From positions 1,798,001 to 1,862,000 of the forward strand of contig NZ_VFOP01000001.1 in assembly GCF_006716185.1 (NCBI RefSeq): 64,000 bases of DNA, read 5' to 3'. This stretch comes from Ornithinicoccus hortensis. GTDB lineage: Bacteria; Actinomycetota; Actinomycetes; Actinomycetales; Dermatophilaceae. Under the pieces are notes generated by a model that was not told where the DNA came from, did not search any database, and worked only from the letters and a program-made list of their open reading frames with translations. Position numbers and translations under genes: made by a program. Positions 15,476-23,256 of the stretch are shown in pieces (the first letter of the stretch is position 1; every line of letters begins with the position of its first letter).

Positions 15476-15996
15476 ACCCCAAGTAGGAAGATCCCGGATA
15501 AGGGAAACGCACTTCACCGATCACCCACTTGCGGCGGTGCACATTCAGTGGGTGGTCGTCAGGCCCTCCAAGAAAATTCTCGGTTCGCACGAGTTCTCCG
15601 GGGCGTGGACCGACCTCCATTGCTACCTCCCAGATCCCGCCACGGCCGTCGGTGAACGTGCCCACCACGTACCCGTCGTCATCTCCTTCGGCTGTGGGGT
15701 AGTCGCCGTCGTAGCCAACGCTTGCCAGGAGGTCTCGAAGTGAAGGAGCTCCTTCCCAACTGACGCCGCGACCGAGTGCCTCGGCTTGGTTGCACTCCTT
15801 GTGGGCGGGCCCGAGGTAGTCGTGCGTACCACCCTTTGTGTGATCATGAGCGAGATCCCAAGCACGCCCCGGCGACCCAGCTTCGATACGGCGACTTGGC
15901 ATGACGCAGATGGTCTCCATGCAGTCGGCCCCGTGGTCCCGGATGATGCCCGCCCAGGCACGACGCAGCGCAGCATGAGCCTCTCCATAGCGATCA
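15474..15996 (-). pseudogene. HNH-endonuclease-like gene, 5' end removed at the IS3 junction
   Basis: The open frame continues upstream of ATG 15920 right up to the IS3 end at 15997, reading DRYGEAHAALRRAWAGIIRD before the HNH core. The core is RAWDLAHDHTKGG then GPAHKECNQAEA, with His-Asp-His and a conserved Asn as in HNH nucleases. The remainder (about 100 residues) has no recognised domain. The native start and first residues are missing, because the IS lies where they should be and the other side of the IS does not continue this frame. It is probably inactive unless translated from an internal start. Confidence 0.65.
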
Positions 15997-16025
15997 GTGA
16001 ATCGCCCCGGGTCTGATGGAGGCTC
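15997..16025 (+). repeat. Left terminal inverted repeat of the IS3 element
   Basis: Matches the reverse complement of 17349-17377 at 26 of 29 positions. The three differences fall in a 4-nt block at 16013-16016. Confidence 0.9.
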
Positions 16026-16048
16026 TCAATCCATGGAGGATGAGAGTC

Positions 16049-16369
16049 ATGGCAGCACCCAGGAAGTACCCCGACGAGCTGCGTGAGCGGGCCACTCGAA
16101 TGGCCGTCGAGCTGCGGCAGGATCCGGCGACGAGGCAGGGCGCGATCCAGCGCGTGGCCGAGCAGCTCGGCATGCACCCCGAGACCCTGCGGGGCTGGGT
16201 CCGGCAGGCCGAGATCGATGGCGGTGTCCGTCCCGGCACCACCACCGAGGATGCCGAGCGGCTCACACAGCTCGAGCGTGAGGTCCGCGAGCTGCGTCGG
16301 GCGAATGAGATCCTGAAGACGTCCGCAGCTTTTTTCGCGGCCGCGGAGCTCGACCGCAAGATCAAGTAG
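16049..16369 (+). CDS. IS3 transposase OrfA (HTH subunit)
   Basis: 106 residues from ATG 16049, with GGAGGA 8 nt upstream; an in-frame ATG at 16040 sits too close to that site. Helix-turn-helix DNA-binding protein for the IS ends: YPDELRERATRMAVEL, then VAEQLGMHPETLRGWVRQAE, then a leucine-zipper-like segment LEREVRELRRANEILK. It ends SAAFFAAAELDRKIK, typical of IS3 OrfA. It can also be read into OrfB by -1 frameshifting. Confidence 0.9.
   Translation: MAAPRKYPDELRERATRMAVELRQDPATRQGAIQRVAEQLGMHPETLRGWVRQAEIDGGVRPGTTTEDAERLTQLEREVRELRRANEILKTSAAFFAAAELDRKIK
16330..16335 (+). promoter_or_regulatory. Slippery T6 run, candidate -1 programmed frameshift site
   Basis: Six consecutive T within GCTTTTTTCGC near the end of orfA. 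Slipping back one base joins OrfA to the orfB frame, which is open without interruption through ARPQDQVEVPTAVLVDY into the catalytic domain. This is the usual way IS3 elements make the OrfAB transposase. The event is predicted from the frames. Confidence 0.6.
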
Positions 16370-16383
16370 AAGTTCCTACCGCG

Positions 16384-17346
16384 GTGCTGGTCGACTACAT
16401 CGACCAGCACCGCGACCGTTTCGGGGTCGAGCCGATCTGTGCCGTGCTGACCGAGGCCGGCACCAAGATCGCCCCGAGCACCTACTACGCCGCGAAGAAG
16501 CGCCCGCCCTCGGCGCGCGCCATCCGCGACGCCGAGCTCATCGAGGACATCAAGATCGCCCACAAGGCCAACCTGGGTGTCTACGGTGCGAGGAAGATCC
16601 ACGCCGAACTCAACCGCGAGGGCGTCGATGTCGCCGGCTGCACCGTGGAACGGCTGATGCGCGCCGAGGGCCTGCGCGGCATCCCGCGGGAGAAGACCCG
16701 TCGCACCACCGTCGGCGACGGGGCCGAGACCGAGCGGCCCGAGGACCTGGTCAACCGGAAGTTCGCAGCGACCGGGGCGAACCAGCTCTGGGTGGCCGAT
16801 CTGACCTACGTCCGCACCCACGCCGGCTGGACCTATGTCGCGTTCGTCCTCGACGTGTTCAGCCGGATGATCGTCGGCTGGCAGGTGTCCACCAGCCTGC
16901 GCACCGACCTCGCGTTGGACGCCCTCGACATGGGCCTGTGGACCCGGCAGCGGGCCGGCCAGGACGTCACCGGCCTGATCCACCACTCCGACCGCGGAGT
17001 CCAGTACCGAGCGATCCGTTACACCGAACGGCTCGCCGAGGCCGAGGCCGTCGCGTCCGTCGGATCGCGCGGGGACTCCTACGACAACGCCATGGCCGAA
17101 GCGCTGAACTCGCTGTTCAAGGCCGAATGCATCCGCAACCCGACCATGCGCCCCAAGGGCGGCTGGAAGCGCGTCACCGACGTCGAGATCGCCGTCGCCG
17201 AATACGTCGACTGGTTCAACCACCGACGCCTTCACGGCGAGATCGGGCTCGTCCCGCCCGCCGAGTTCGAGGCCAACCACCAGGCCACCAACACCCCCGT
17301 CCACTACCCTGAGATCACCGTCCCGGCAGGGGCTGGTTCCAAGTAA
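16384..17346 (+). CDS. IS3 transposase OrfB (DDE integrase-core subunit)
   Basis: About 320 residues if begun at GTG 16384; it is probably made mainly as an OrfAB fusion by -1 frameshift. HTH_21-like segment (YGARKIHAELNREG) and rve integrase core with the DDE residues: Asp in WVADLTYV, Asp in HHSDRGVQY, and Glu in NAMAEALNSLFKAE. The C-terminus WFNHRRLHGEIGLVPPAEFE is the family hallmark. Full length, so the element may be mobile. Confidence 0.93.
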   Translation: MLVDYIDQHRDRFGVEPICAVLTEAGTKIAPSTYYAAKKRPPSARAIRDAELIEDIKIAHKANLGVYGARKIHAELNREGVDVAGCTVERLMRAEGLRGIPREKTRRTTVGDGAETERPEDLVNRKFAATGANQLWVADLTYVRTHAGWTYVAFVLDVFSRMIVGWQVSTSLRTDLALDALDMGLWTRQRAGQDVTGLIHHSDRGVQYRAIRYTERLAEAEAVASVGSRGDSYDNAMAEALNSLFKAECIRNPTMRPKGGWKRVTDVEIAVAEYVDWFNHRRLHGEIGLVPPAEFEANHQATNTPVHYPEITVPAGAGSK

Positions 17347-17348
17347 CC

Positions 17349-17377
17349 GAGCCTCCACGAAACCCGGGGCGATTCAC
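17349..17377 (-). repeat. Right terminal inverted repeat of the IS3 element
   Basis: Partner of the left repeat. It begins 3 nt after the orfB stop codon and ends directly against the truncated coiled-coil gene. Confidence 0.9.
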
Positions 17378-17764
17378 AGACGCCTCACGCCATGTCGACG
17401 TCGCCGATCCGCCCCAGGATCGGGTCGGTCGCACCACGCCGCCGACCGACGATCTGTCCGCCGCGTGCACTTCCGGTTTTCGGGCAATTCGCATCTGAGC
17501 ATCCCGGAACGCCGCCCTCTGGCGTTCCATCTCCTGCGCCATCGCCGCGTTTCGGCGATCAGATTCCTTCTGCGCCTCGGCCTGCGCTTCCCGCACCCGT
17601 TCCGCTTGCTCGTCCCGACGCCGCTGCCGGTACGTGGGAGAGATCGCAGTATGAAGCGCTTCCGACAGCTCCTTCGCCACTTGCCACGCCGCGTAGGAAA
17701 ACGCGAGAAGAAGCGCGGCGGCCAAGAGGAGGAGGACGGCCAGTTCGCCGATGTTCACAATCAC
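17378..17764 (-). pseudogene. Membrane-anchored coiled-coil protein, 3' end cut at the IS3 junction
   Basis: The frame starts at GTG 17762-17764 behind a GGGGG ribosome site. It encodes a short N-terminus, one membrane segment (ELAVLLLLAAALLLAFSYAA) and a charged coiled coil rich in Glu, Arg and Gln (EQAERVREAQAEAQ, then AMAQEMERQRAAFRDAQ). Reading continues to the IS edge and then stops inside the right repeat region after about 16 foreign residues, so the native C-terminus is lost. The family is unknown. Confidence 0.55.
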
Positions 17765-18243
17765 CAGTTTGCATCGAACCCCCGACACAGGCCAGAAGCT
17801 ACGTCGCCGAGCGAGCGCAAAACTGGGCTCATGCAGATGAGGGGCTCCGCGGGGATCGACGCAACGGCCAACAGCGACGCCTCGGGCCACGCTTCGGGCG
17901 GGTGTCGCTTCTCGGTCGCGCGGAGCTTGCGGTTCTAGGCGCCACTCTCCAGTTCCGCCCCCACCCGGTCCAGCATTGGTCGACCATGTGACGAGGTGTG
18001 AGGACCTCGCCGTAGGTCTTGACGCGGTGTCATGACTTCGCGACCTCGACGACCGTCGGTGTCTCCTTCACTGCCGTCCCGTGCGATCGGAAGATCTTGA
18101 CATTGGCAGCGGTCGTCAATGTTCGCTGCATCTCGACATCCATCACGCGAACCTCGACACGCCGACACCCACCTGCCACGGACCCCATGCACTGTCGGAC
18201 TGGTTGTAACGTTTCGTAACGCATCAGGCGTAGGATCGGCTTC
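17765..18243. other. Stretch of about 480 bases without a convincing gene
   Basis: Frames on both strands are short and carry atypical codon use. The only candidate is a 52-codon minus-strand frame (18030-18188), listed separately. The right end holds the TAGGAT -10 of the next gene at 18231-18236. It is probably debris from rearrangement next to the IS3 element. Confidence 0.5.
18030..18188 (-). CDS. Possible 52-residue small protein or gene fragment
   Basis: The minus-strand frame from ATG 18186-18188 ends TAANVKIFRSHGTAVKET... and closes at TGA 18030-18032. The composition looks protein-like, but there is no recognisable ribosome site, -10 or homologous domain. It could be the tail of a decayed gene. 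Listed at low confidence. Confidence 0.2.
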   Translation of the reverse strand: MGSVAGGCRRVEVRVMDVEMQRTLTTAANVKIFRSHGTAVKETPTVVEVAKS

Positions 18244-18702
18244 GTGAGGAACACCAGCCGACGCATCGAAAGGGCAATGCGCGCCCGTGACGAGCGGCTC
18301 GAGAAGGCCTGGCTGGAGGCCAACCCTCCGCCCATGTGTCCCGGACCGGGCTGCGGCCGCCCGCTGCCGACCGTCTTGCCGGGGACCGCCAAGGGAAGGA
18401 CCCGAACCTGGTGCTCAGACGCATGCCGGCAGAGGGCGTACCGGGCACGGAAGAAGGCGGGTTCATCGCCCCCGGCTGCGGAGTCCAAGCCCACCGCCGC
18501 GAGTGCCTCCGAGCCGTCACGGGCAGCGGTGCCGGCGCCGCATGACCTGAGTGACAGCATCATCGCCGTACTCGAGTCGCCCCACGCGATCTCTGAAGTC
18601 CTCGACGCAGTCCGACGCGCTCACCGAGACGGCGTCCTCGAGCGCCCCGAATTCGCCGAAGTTCAGATCGCGCTGACCGAGATCCGTCAGGCGCCGGAGT
18701 AG
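18244..18702 (+). CDS. Hypothetical protein with FCS-like zinc-finger signature
   Basis: 152 residues from GTG 18244, which follows a TAGGAT -10 (18231-18236) by 7 nt, so probably leaderless. Cys pairs CPGPGCGRPLP and WCSDACRQRAYRARKK form a small zinc-binding motif of the kind seen in short actinobacterial mobile-element proteins, followed by an Ala/Pro/Ser-rich linker and a helical C-terminus (ISEVLDAVRRAHRDGV). DNA binding is plausible because of the basic patch after the second Cys pair. It lies just upstream of the excisionase-like gene. Confidence 0.7.
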   Translation: MRNTSRRIERAMRARDERLEKAWLEANPPPMCPGPGCGRPLPTVLPGTAKGRTRTWCSDACRQRAYRARKKAGSSPPAAESKPTAASASEPSRAAVPAPHDLSDSIIAVLESPHAISEVLDAVRRAHRDGVLERPEFAEVQIALTEIRQAPE

Positions 18703-18791
18703 GTCCATGGGCGACCGGCCGAATGAATGGGCCAGAAAACCTGCCGGCCGCTGTCCGATCTCGGTTCCTTCTCGTTGCTTCTCGTTTGTGA

Positions 18792-18837
18792 GAGGACGAT
18801 CGCGACCGGAGCGTCGTCCTCGTGACCGGAAGGACGA
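18792..18837 (+). promoter_or_regulatory. Mutually exclusive hairpins around the excisionase ribosome site
   Basis: TCGTCCTC (18814-18821) can pair with GAGGACGA (18792-18799) upstream, or, over 7 nt, with AGGACGA (18831-18837) downstream. The downstream partner overlaps the GGAAGGA ribosome site (18828-18834) of the gene starting at 18843. The two folds exclude each other: one exposes and one hides the site. Regulatory use is inferred from pairing only. Confidence 0.4.
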
Positions 18838-18842
18838 GTGAC

Positions 18843-19184
18843 ATGACGACACGAGACCGTGACGACGGCCAGCCGGGACTCTGGCCGATGACGGAGCCCG
18901 GCAGCAAGGGTCGGGCCACCCCGAGGAAGCGAGCCGGCGCCGCACCGGTCCCACCGCAGCGTCGTGCACCGGTTCAACCGAAACGTCCCGGCGAGCCGGT
19001 GGACGAGCGCAAGCTCTGGTGGATCGACGACGTCGCGCTCTACCTCGGCGTCCCCAGGCAGACGATCTACTCGTGGCGGCAGAAGAACTATGGGCCGCCG
19101 GCGATCAAGGTCGGCAAGCACCTGCGCTGGCATCCTTCGACCGTGATCGCGTGGGCGAAGCAGCAGGAGCGGCCGGCAGGATGA
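18843..19184 (+). CDS. Excisionase-like HTH protein (AlpA/MerR-type DNA-binding domain)
   Basis: 113 residues from ATG 18843 with GGAAGGA 8 nt upstream; an in-frame GTG at 18822 is an alternative start. The N-terminal 60 residues are disordered, Pro/Arg-rich. The C-terminus is a winged-helix DNA-binding module of the HTH_17 type: LWWIDDVALYLGVPRQTIYS followed by GPPAIKVGKHLRWHPSTVIAWA. Such proteins act as recombination directionality factors or small regulators on integrated elements. It lies 6 kb from the integrase, so a direct partnership is inference. Confidence 0.8.
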   Translation: MTTRDRDDGQPGLWPMTEPGSKGRATPRKRAGAAPVPPQRRAPVQPKRPGEPVDERKLWWIDDVALYLGVPRQTIYSWRQKNYGPPAIKVGKHLRWHPSTVIAWAKQQERPAG

Positions 19185-19263
19185 GGCCGCCAGTCCGGCT
19201 ACGAATGCATACTTCGACCAGGCATGCGGGTGCATGCCGACGGCGCCTCGCGCAGGGGGAGCG

Positions 19264-19620
19264 TCAGCGCCGGTAGCGCCGCTCGCAGGCAGGGTCACTG
19301 CGGCCGAGTAGTCTCAGCGCAGCTTCGATTCTGAGCCTGTGCTGCGGGACGCCCGTCTTGGCCAGAAGGGTCTTCAGCCGATCTTCCAGTTCGCGGAGTC
19401 CGCCATGCAGGTCGCTGACCGCCATGGGGACGTAACGCTCCACCCGCATTTGTCCGAAGTCGGTGAGTTCGGCGCGTGCCATGCCTAGGTAGGGGAGTGC
19501 TGCGGCGTGTCCTTCGAGGTCGGTCGCCTCCTCCAGCGCGGCAAGCAGCGAGAGAGCGTGGATGAGCTCGAGCGACTCGTCGTACCCGTCGTCGCGCCGT
19601 GGATGATCGATGGTCGGCAC
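19264..19620 (-). CDS. Hypothetical helical protein
   Basis: 118 residues from GTG 19618-19620, with a GGGACGAG ribosome site. The sequence is amphipathic and largely helical (ELIHALSLLAALEEATDLEG, then GLRELEDRLKTLLAK) with an Arg-rich tail. No domain is recognised. It is divergent from fic, and its start lies about 100 bp from the fic operator. Confidence 0.6.
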   Translation of the reverse strand: MPTIDHPRRDDGYDESLELIHALSLLAALEEATDLEGHAAALPYLGMARAELTDFGQMRVERYVPMAVSDLHGGLRELEDRLKTLLAKTGVPQHRLRIEAALRLLGRSDPACERRYRR

Positions 19621-19717
19621 CAGGTCTCGTCCCTGGTGGTCACTCGTCGAGTGTGTCAGTCCGGGGTTCGGGTGGTCAGCAACCGGCTTTGGGGCAAGTG
19701 GGAACAGCGGGCCAGAT

Positions 19718-19750
19718 ACACCACTTTATGCATATAAAGTGGTGTAAAAT
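19718..19750 (+). promoter_or_regulatory. Palindromic operator overlapping the leaderless fic promoter
   Basis: Perfect 12-nt arms ACACCACTTTAT (19718-19729) and ATAAAGTGGTGT (19734-19745) with a 4-nt spacer. A TAAAAT -10 follows at 19745-19750, then 6 nt to the fic ATG. The palindrome therefore covers the -35 to -10 interval of a leaderless promoter. It is AT-rich against a GC-rich background, as expected of a repressor site. The Fic protein's own C-terminal winged helix is the likely binder (inference). Confidence 0.65.
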
Positions 19751-19756
19751 CGTTTC

Positions 19757-20989
19757 ATGGACCACGTGGCCGAAGGGTTCGCCATCGGGCTGGAGACCCA
19801 CGAGTGGCAGCGCGAGCCAGATCGTGCCGCCTCCCGTCGCCAGCGCCTGTCCGCGCGCGGTCCGTACCGAGCCGCGGTTCCTGCTCGGATTGCCGACCTG
19901 TCTGTCCCGGTCAGTGCGCAGACTCAGGCCGAGGTTGAGGACGCCATCCGGGAGATCACCCGTTTCGACGCCGACGTCACCGCCCTCGCGGAGCGGCGTG
20001 CCCAAGCCGAGGGCGAGGATCCCGCGACGGAACTTGCTCCGCTTGCCTCGGCGCTGCTGCGGACCGAGTCAGCGTCATCGTCCGAGATCGAGGGGGTCAC
20101 CGCGGGGGCGCGGGCCCTGGCGCTCGCCGCTATCGAAGCGAAGACCGGACCCAACGCGCAACTCGTCACCGCCAACGTGGTCGCGATGCAGCGCGCAGTC
20201 GAGCTGGCCGACGACATCAGCGTCGGTTCGATCCTGGCCGCCCACGAGGCGCTCCTGGGAGGACACGAGTACGCCGCGCCCGGCCGGTTCCGGACGGCCC
20301 AGGTGTGGATCGGCAGCAACGCCGTGAGTCCGCACACGGCTACGTTCGTGCCGCCGCACCACACGCGCGTTGCGGCCGGGATGGAGGACCTGATCTCCTT
20401 CGTCCAACGAGCCGACCTCCCGGTGCTGGTGCAGTGCGCGATCGCCCACGCCCAGTTCGAAACCATCCACCCGTTCAACGACGGCAACGGTCGCGTCGGT
20501 CGGATGTTGGTGCACGCGATGCTGCGCCACGCGGACGTGACGCGACGTCTAACGGTGCCGATCTCCGCTGGCCTGCTGACCGACACCTCGGCGTACTTCC
20601 GCGCTCTGACCGCCTATCGCGAGGGCGATCTCGAGCCGATCGTCCAGCAGTTCGCGAATGCGTCCTTTCGTGCGGTCGCCAACGGTCGCGAGCTGGTCGA
20701 CGACCTGGAACGCATCTACGACGGGTGGTCGACCCGGCTGGCGTCACGACGCGGATCGGCTGCACGACGACTGCTCCCGCACCTGCTCAACCAACCCGCC
20801 GTCAACGTCGCGCACATCCAGCACGTGACCGGCGCGGCACTGTCCGCGGCCCAGCGCGCGGTCGAGCAGTTGGAGAACGTCGAGATCCTCACCCGGGCGA
20901 GCTCTGGCCGCCGCAACCGGGTCTGGCTGGCCCCAGAAGTCATCGACGCGCTCGACGCCTTCGCCGAGCGCGTCGGCCGCCGCGGCTGA
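19757..20989 (+). CDS. fic: Class II Fic-family adenylyltransferase with C-terminal winged helix
   Basis: 410 residues. Fic enzymes transfer AMP from ATP to protein Ser/Thr/Tyr. An N-terminal helical Fic_N region includes the inhibitory motif S-S-E-I-E-G (108-113, Glu112), so the enzyme is self-inhibited (class II). The core motif HPFNDGNGRVGR begins at His238 and is complete. The C-terminal ~90 residues form a winged helix (NVAHIQHVTGAALSAAQRAV). Its own palindromic promoter suggests autoregulation. It is on the mobile stretch beside the glnA core boundary; targets are unknown. Confidence 0.92.
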   Translation: MDHVAEGFAIGLETHEWQREPDRAASRRQRLSARGPYRAAVPARIADLSVPVSAQTQAEVEDAIREITRFDADVTALAERRAQAEGEDPATELAPLASALLRTESASSSEIEGVTAGARALALAAIEAKTGPNAQLVTANVVAMQRAVELADDISVGSILAAHEALLGGHEYAAPGRFRTAQVWIGSNAVSPHTATFVPPHHTRVAAGMEDLISFVQRADLPVLVQCAIAHAQFETIHPFNDGNGRVGRMLVHAMLRHADVTRRLTVPISAGLLTDTSAYFRALTAYREGDLEPIVQQFANASFRAVANGRELVDDLERIYDGWSTRLASRRGSAARRLLPHLLNQPAVNVAHIQHVTGAALSAAQRAVEQLENVEILTRASSGRRNRVWLAPEVIDALDAFAERVGRRG

Positions 20990-20991
20990 GG

Positions 20992-21016
20992 CTGCACAAC
21001 TCGGCGAGTTGTGCAG
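20992..21016 (+). terminator. Hairpin directly after fic
   Basis: Arms CTGCACAACTCG and CGAGTTGTGCAG around a single central base, beginning 3 nt after the fic stop. A strong stem without a clear T-tract; probably a terminator or an mRNA 3' end. Confidence 0.5.
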
Positions 21017-21125
21017 TCATGTCCGCAGGGAACCGTCCGCCCGGGCGTAAGCGACGCGGGTGGCGTGCGGGCGTCAGCCGCCCCTCCATGTACCACTCAT
21101 GTAACAAGCCAGTGGAAAACCACGA

Positions 21126-21167
21126 GAAACGCCGCCGAGCGACCACGAAGGTCGTCGGCGGCGTTTC
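21126..21167. terminator. GC-rich hairpin between converging fic and glnA
   Basis: GAAACGCCGCCGA pairs with TCGGCGGCGTTTC, and an inner GAC/GTC pairs with a short loop. The position between two converging genes and the stem strength suggest a bidirectional terminator. No long T-run follows. Confidence 0.55.
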
Positions 21168-21232
21168 CGCAGGTCAGAGGCGGGTTTTCGTCAATAGTTG
21201 GCGTTGACCGCCTGACCTTCAGACACCCAAAA

Positions 21233-22657
21233 TCAGATGTCGAAATACATCTCGAACTCGTGCGGATGCGGGCGCAGCCGGATCGGGTCGATCTCGTTCT
21301 TGCGCTTGTAGTCGATCCAGGCCGAGATCAGGTCCTCGGTGAACACGTCGCCCTCGGTGAGGTAGTCGTGGTCCTGCTCCAGAGCCTCCAGCACCTCTGG
21401 CAGGGAGGTCGGCAGCTGGTCGATGTCGGCGATCTCCTCCGGCGGCAGCTCGTAGAGGTCCTTATCCACCGGCTCCGGGGGCTCGATCCGGTTCTTGATC
21501 CCGTCCAGGCCGGCCATCAGCTGCGCGGCGAAGCACAGGTAGGGGTTGGCCGACGGGTCCGGCACGCGGTACTCGATCCGCTTGGCCTTCGGGGAGGACC
21601 CGGTGATCGGGATCCGGACGCAGGCCGAGCGGTTGCGGGCGGAGTAGACCAGGTTGATCGGGGCCTCGAAGCCGGGCACCAGGCGGTGGTAGGAGTTCAT
21701 CGAGGGGTTGGTGAAAGCCAGCAGGGAGGGGCCGTGGGAGAGCAGGCCGCCGATGTACCACCGGGCGATGTCGGACAGCCCGCCGTAGCCGCTCTCGTCG
21801 TAGAACAGGGGCTCCCCGTCCTTCCACAGCGACTGGTGGGTGTGCATCCCCGAGCCGTTGTCCCCGAACAGCGGCTTGGGCATGAAGGTCGCGGTCTTGC
21901 CCACGGCCCAGGCGGTGTTCTTGATGACGTACTTGAACTTCATCAGGTCGTCGCCCGCGTGCAGCAGGGTGTTGAACCGGTAGTTGATCTCCTGCTGACC
22001 GGCGTTGCCGACCTCGTGGTGCGCGCGCTCGACCTCCAGGCCGACGGAGTCCAGGTCCAGGCACATCCGGTCGCGGATGTCGGCGAAGTGGTCGACGGGC
22101 GGGACGGGGAAGTAGCCGCCCTTGACCCGGGTCTTGTAGCCCCGGTTGCCGCCCTCCTCCGCGCGACCGCTGTTCCACGCGGCCTCGATGGAGTCGATGT
22201 GGTAGTACCCACCGCTCGGGCCGGTCGCGAACCGCACGTCGTCGAAGACGTAGAACTCCGCCTCGGCCCCGAAGAAGGCGGTGTCGGCGATCCCCGTCGA
22301 GGCGAGGTGCTCCTCAGCCTTCGCCGCGATCTGTCGCGGGTCCCGCTCGTACGGCTCGTCGGTGAACGGGTCGACGATCGCGAAGTTCATGATCAGCGTC
22401 TTCTCGGCCCGGTAGGGGTCGAGGTAGGCCGTCTTGGGGTCCGGCACCAGCTTCATGTCCGACTCGTGGATGGCCTTGAAGCCACGGATCGACGAGCCGT
22501 CGAACATCTGGCCCGCCACGAACGCCTCCTCGTCGAAGGTCGCGGCCGGCACGTTGAAGTGCTGCATCACCCCCGGGAGGTCGCAGAACCGGATGTCGAT
22601 GAAGCGGACGTCCTCCTCCTTGATGAAGGCGAGGACCTCCTGTGCGCTGTTGAACAT
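21233..22657 (-). CDS. glnA: Type I glutamine synthetase
   Basis: 474 residues, full length, start ATG 22655-22657 with AGGAG upstream. Catalyses ATP-dependent amidation of glutamate to glutamine, the central step of ammonium assimilation; forms a dodecamer in the cytosol. Hallmarks: [20 protein letters not shown], metal-ligand block [35 protein letters not shown], and NRSACVRIP. Tyr402 in [10 protein letters not shown] is the expected adenylylation site, so control by GlnE is likely. It marks the start of the core chromosome after the mobile stretch. Confidence 0.97.
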   Translation of the reverse strand: MFNSAQEVLAFIKEEDVRFIDIRFCDLPGVMQHFNVPAATFDEEAFVAGQMFDGSSIRGFKAIHESDMKLVPDPKTAYLDPYRAEKTLIMNFAIVDPFTDEPYERDPRQIAAKAEEHLASTGIADTAFFGAEAEFYVFDDVRFATGPSGGYYHIDSIEAAWNSGRAEEGGNRGYKTRVKGGYFPVPPVDHFADIRDRMCLDLDSVGLEVERAHHEVGNAGQQEINYRFNTLLHAGDDLMKFKYVIKNTAWAVGKTATFMPKPLFGDNGSGMHTHQSLWKDGEPLFYDESGYGGLSDIARWYIGGLLSHGPSLLAFTNPSMNSYHRLVPGFEAPINLVYSARNRSACVRIPITGSSPKAKRIEYRVPDPSANPYLCFAAQLMAGLDGIKNRIEPPEPVDKDLYELPPEEIADIDQLPTSLPEVLEALEQDHDYLTEGDVFTEDLISAWIDYKRKNEIDPIRLRPHPHEFEMYFDI

Positions 22658-22768
22658 GTGAACTCCTGTACTTTCGTGGCTGACCGGCCGGGGGACCGAG
22701 TTGCGACGACCCTAGGACCGGGGCATTTCCCGGTCGTGACCCAAGTGTTTCACCAATGTTTCGCCGGA

Positions 22769-22774
22769 TACCCT
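22769..22774 (+). promoter_or_regulatory. -10 TACCCT of the RDD gene (leaderless)
   Basis: TACCCT ends 6 nt before GTG 22781, and no ribosome site is present between them. It supports this start for a frame that otherwise runs open far upstream. Confidence 0.45.
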
Positions 22775-22780
22775 GCCTGG

Positions 22781-23239
22781 GTGACCGTCGTCCAACCCTA
22801 CCCAGGTGACCGCCTCGGACTCCCGGAGGCGGGCCGCGGCTCGATCGGGACGTTCCCGCGCCGCCTGGCCGGCGTGGTGATCGACTGGGTGCTCTGCCTG
22901 CTGATCGCGAACGCGGCGCTGGGGCTGGGGTTCGGGGAGGCCTCCGGCGCCGCGTCGTTCGCGCCGCTGGCGGTCTTCGCGGTCGAGAACCTGCTGCTCG
23001 TCTCCACCCTGGGCACGACCATCGGGCACCGCATCGTCGGGTTGCAGGTGCTGCGGGTGTATGCCGAACCCGTCCGGGCTCCCGATGGGCCCACGCTCGT
23101 GGCGGGCGTCCCCGGTTTCGCGCGCGGCGGCATACGGACGGTCCTGCTGTGCCTGGCCATCCCCGCCCTGATCTGGGACGCCGACGGTCGCGGGATGCAC
23201 GACCGGTGGGCCAGGACGGTCATCGTGCGGAGCCGCTGA
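22781..23239 (+). CDS. RDD-family membrane protein
   Basis: 152 residues from GTG 22781. Small integral membrane protein of the RDD family. The hallmark first helix has the Arg-Asp positions (FPRRLAGVVIDWVLCLLIAN), followed by a second hydrophobic helix (PLAVFAVENLLLVSTLG), the conserved TIGHRIVGLQVLR loop and a third helix ending in HDRWARTVIV. The family has been proposed to act in ion transport but has no single agreed function. It is divergent from glnA and converges on the DUF4191 gene. Confidence 0.85.
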   Translation: MTVVQPYPGDRLGLPEAGRGSIGTFPRRLAGVVIDWVLCLLIANAALGLGFGEASGAASFAPLAVFAVENLLLVSTLGTTIGHRIVGLQVLRVYAEPVRAPDGPTLVAGVPGFARGGIRTVLLCLAIPALIWDADGRGMHDRWARTVIVRSR

Positions 23240-23256
23240 CGGACCCAATCGGACGG

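Larger units (their letters stand above)
15997..17377 (+). mobile_element. Intact IS3-family insertion sequence (about 1.38 kb)
   Basis: Bounded by 29-nt terminal inverted repeats, 15997-16025 and 17349-17377, identical at 26 positions; both begin GTGAATCGCCCCGGGT and end TGGAGGCTC. It contains the two-frame orfA/orfB arrangement with a slippery T6 run between them. The flanks (...GATCA and AGACG...) show no matching 3-5 bp target duplication, so the present junctions probably reflect a deletion or recombination after insertion. Confidence 0.92.

Noticed and set aside
18019-18219. 66-codon plus-strand frame
   Set aside because: Ser/Thr/Arg-rich without domain, start signal or neighbour support; the opposite strand offers a slightly better but still weak candidate.
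20990-21232. tRNA or attachment site between fic and glnA
   Set aside because: The two strong stems there are simple terminator-like hairpins; no cloverleaf and no repeat shared with the integrase flank were found.
21011-23239. 742-codon plus-strand frame across glnA
   Set aside because: It is antisense to glutamine synthetase. Only the last 152 codons, after GTG 22781, encode a real (RDD-family) protein.
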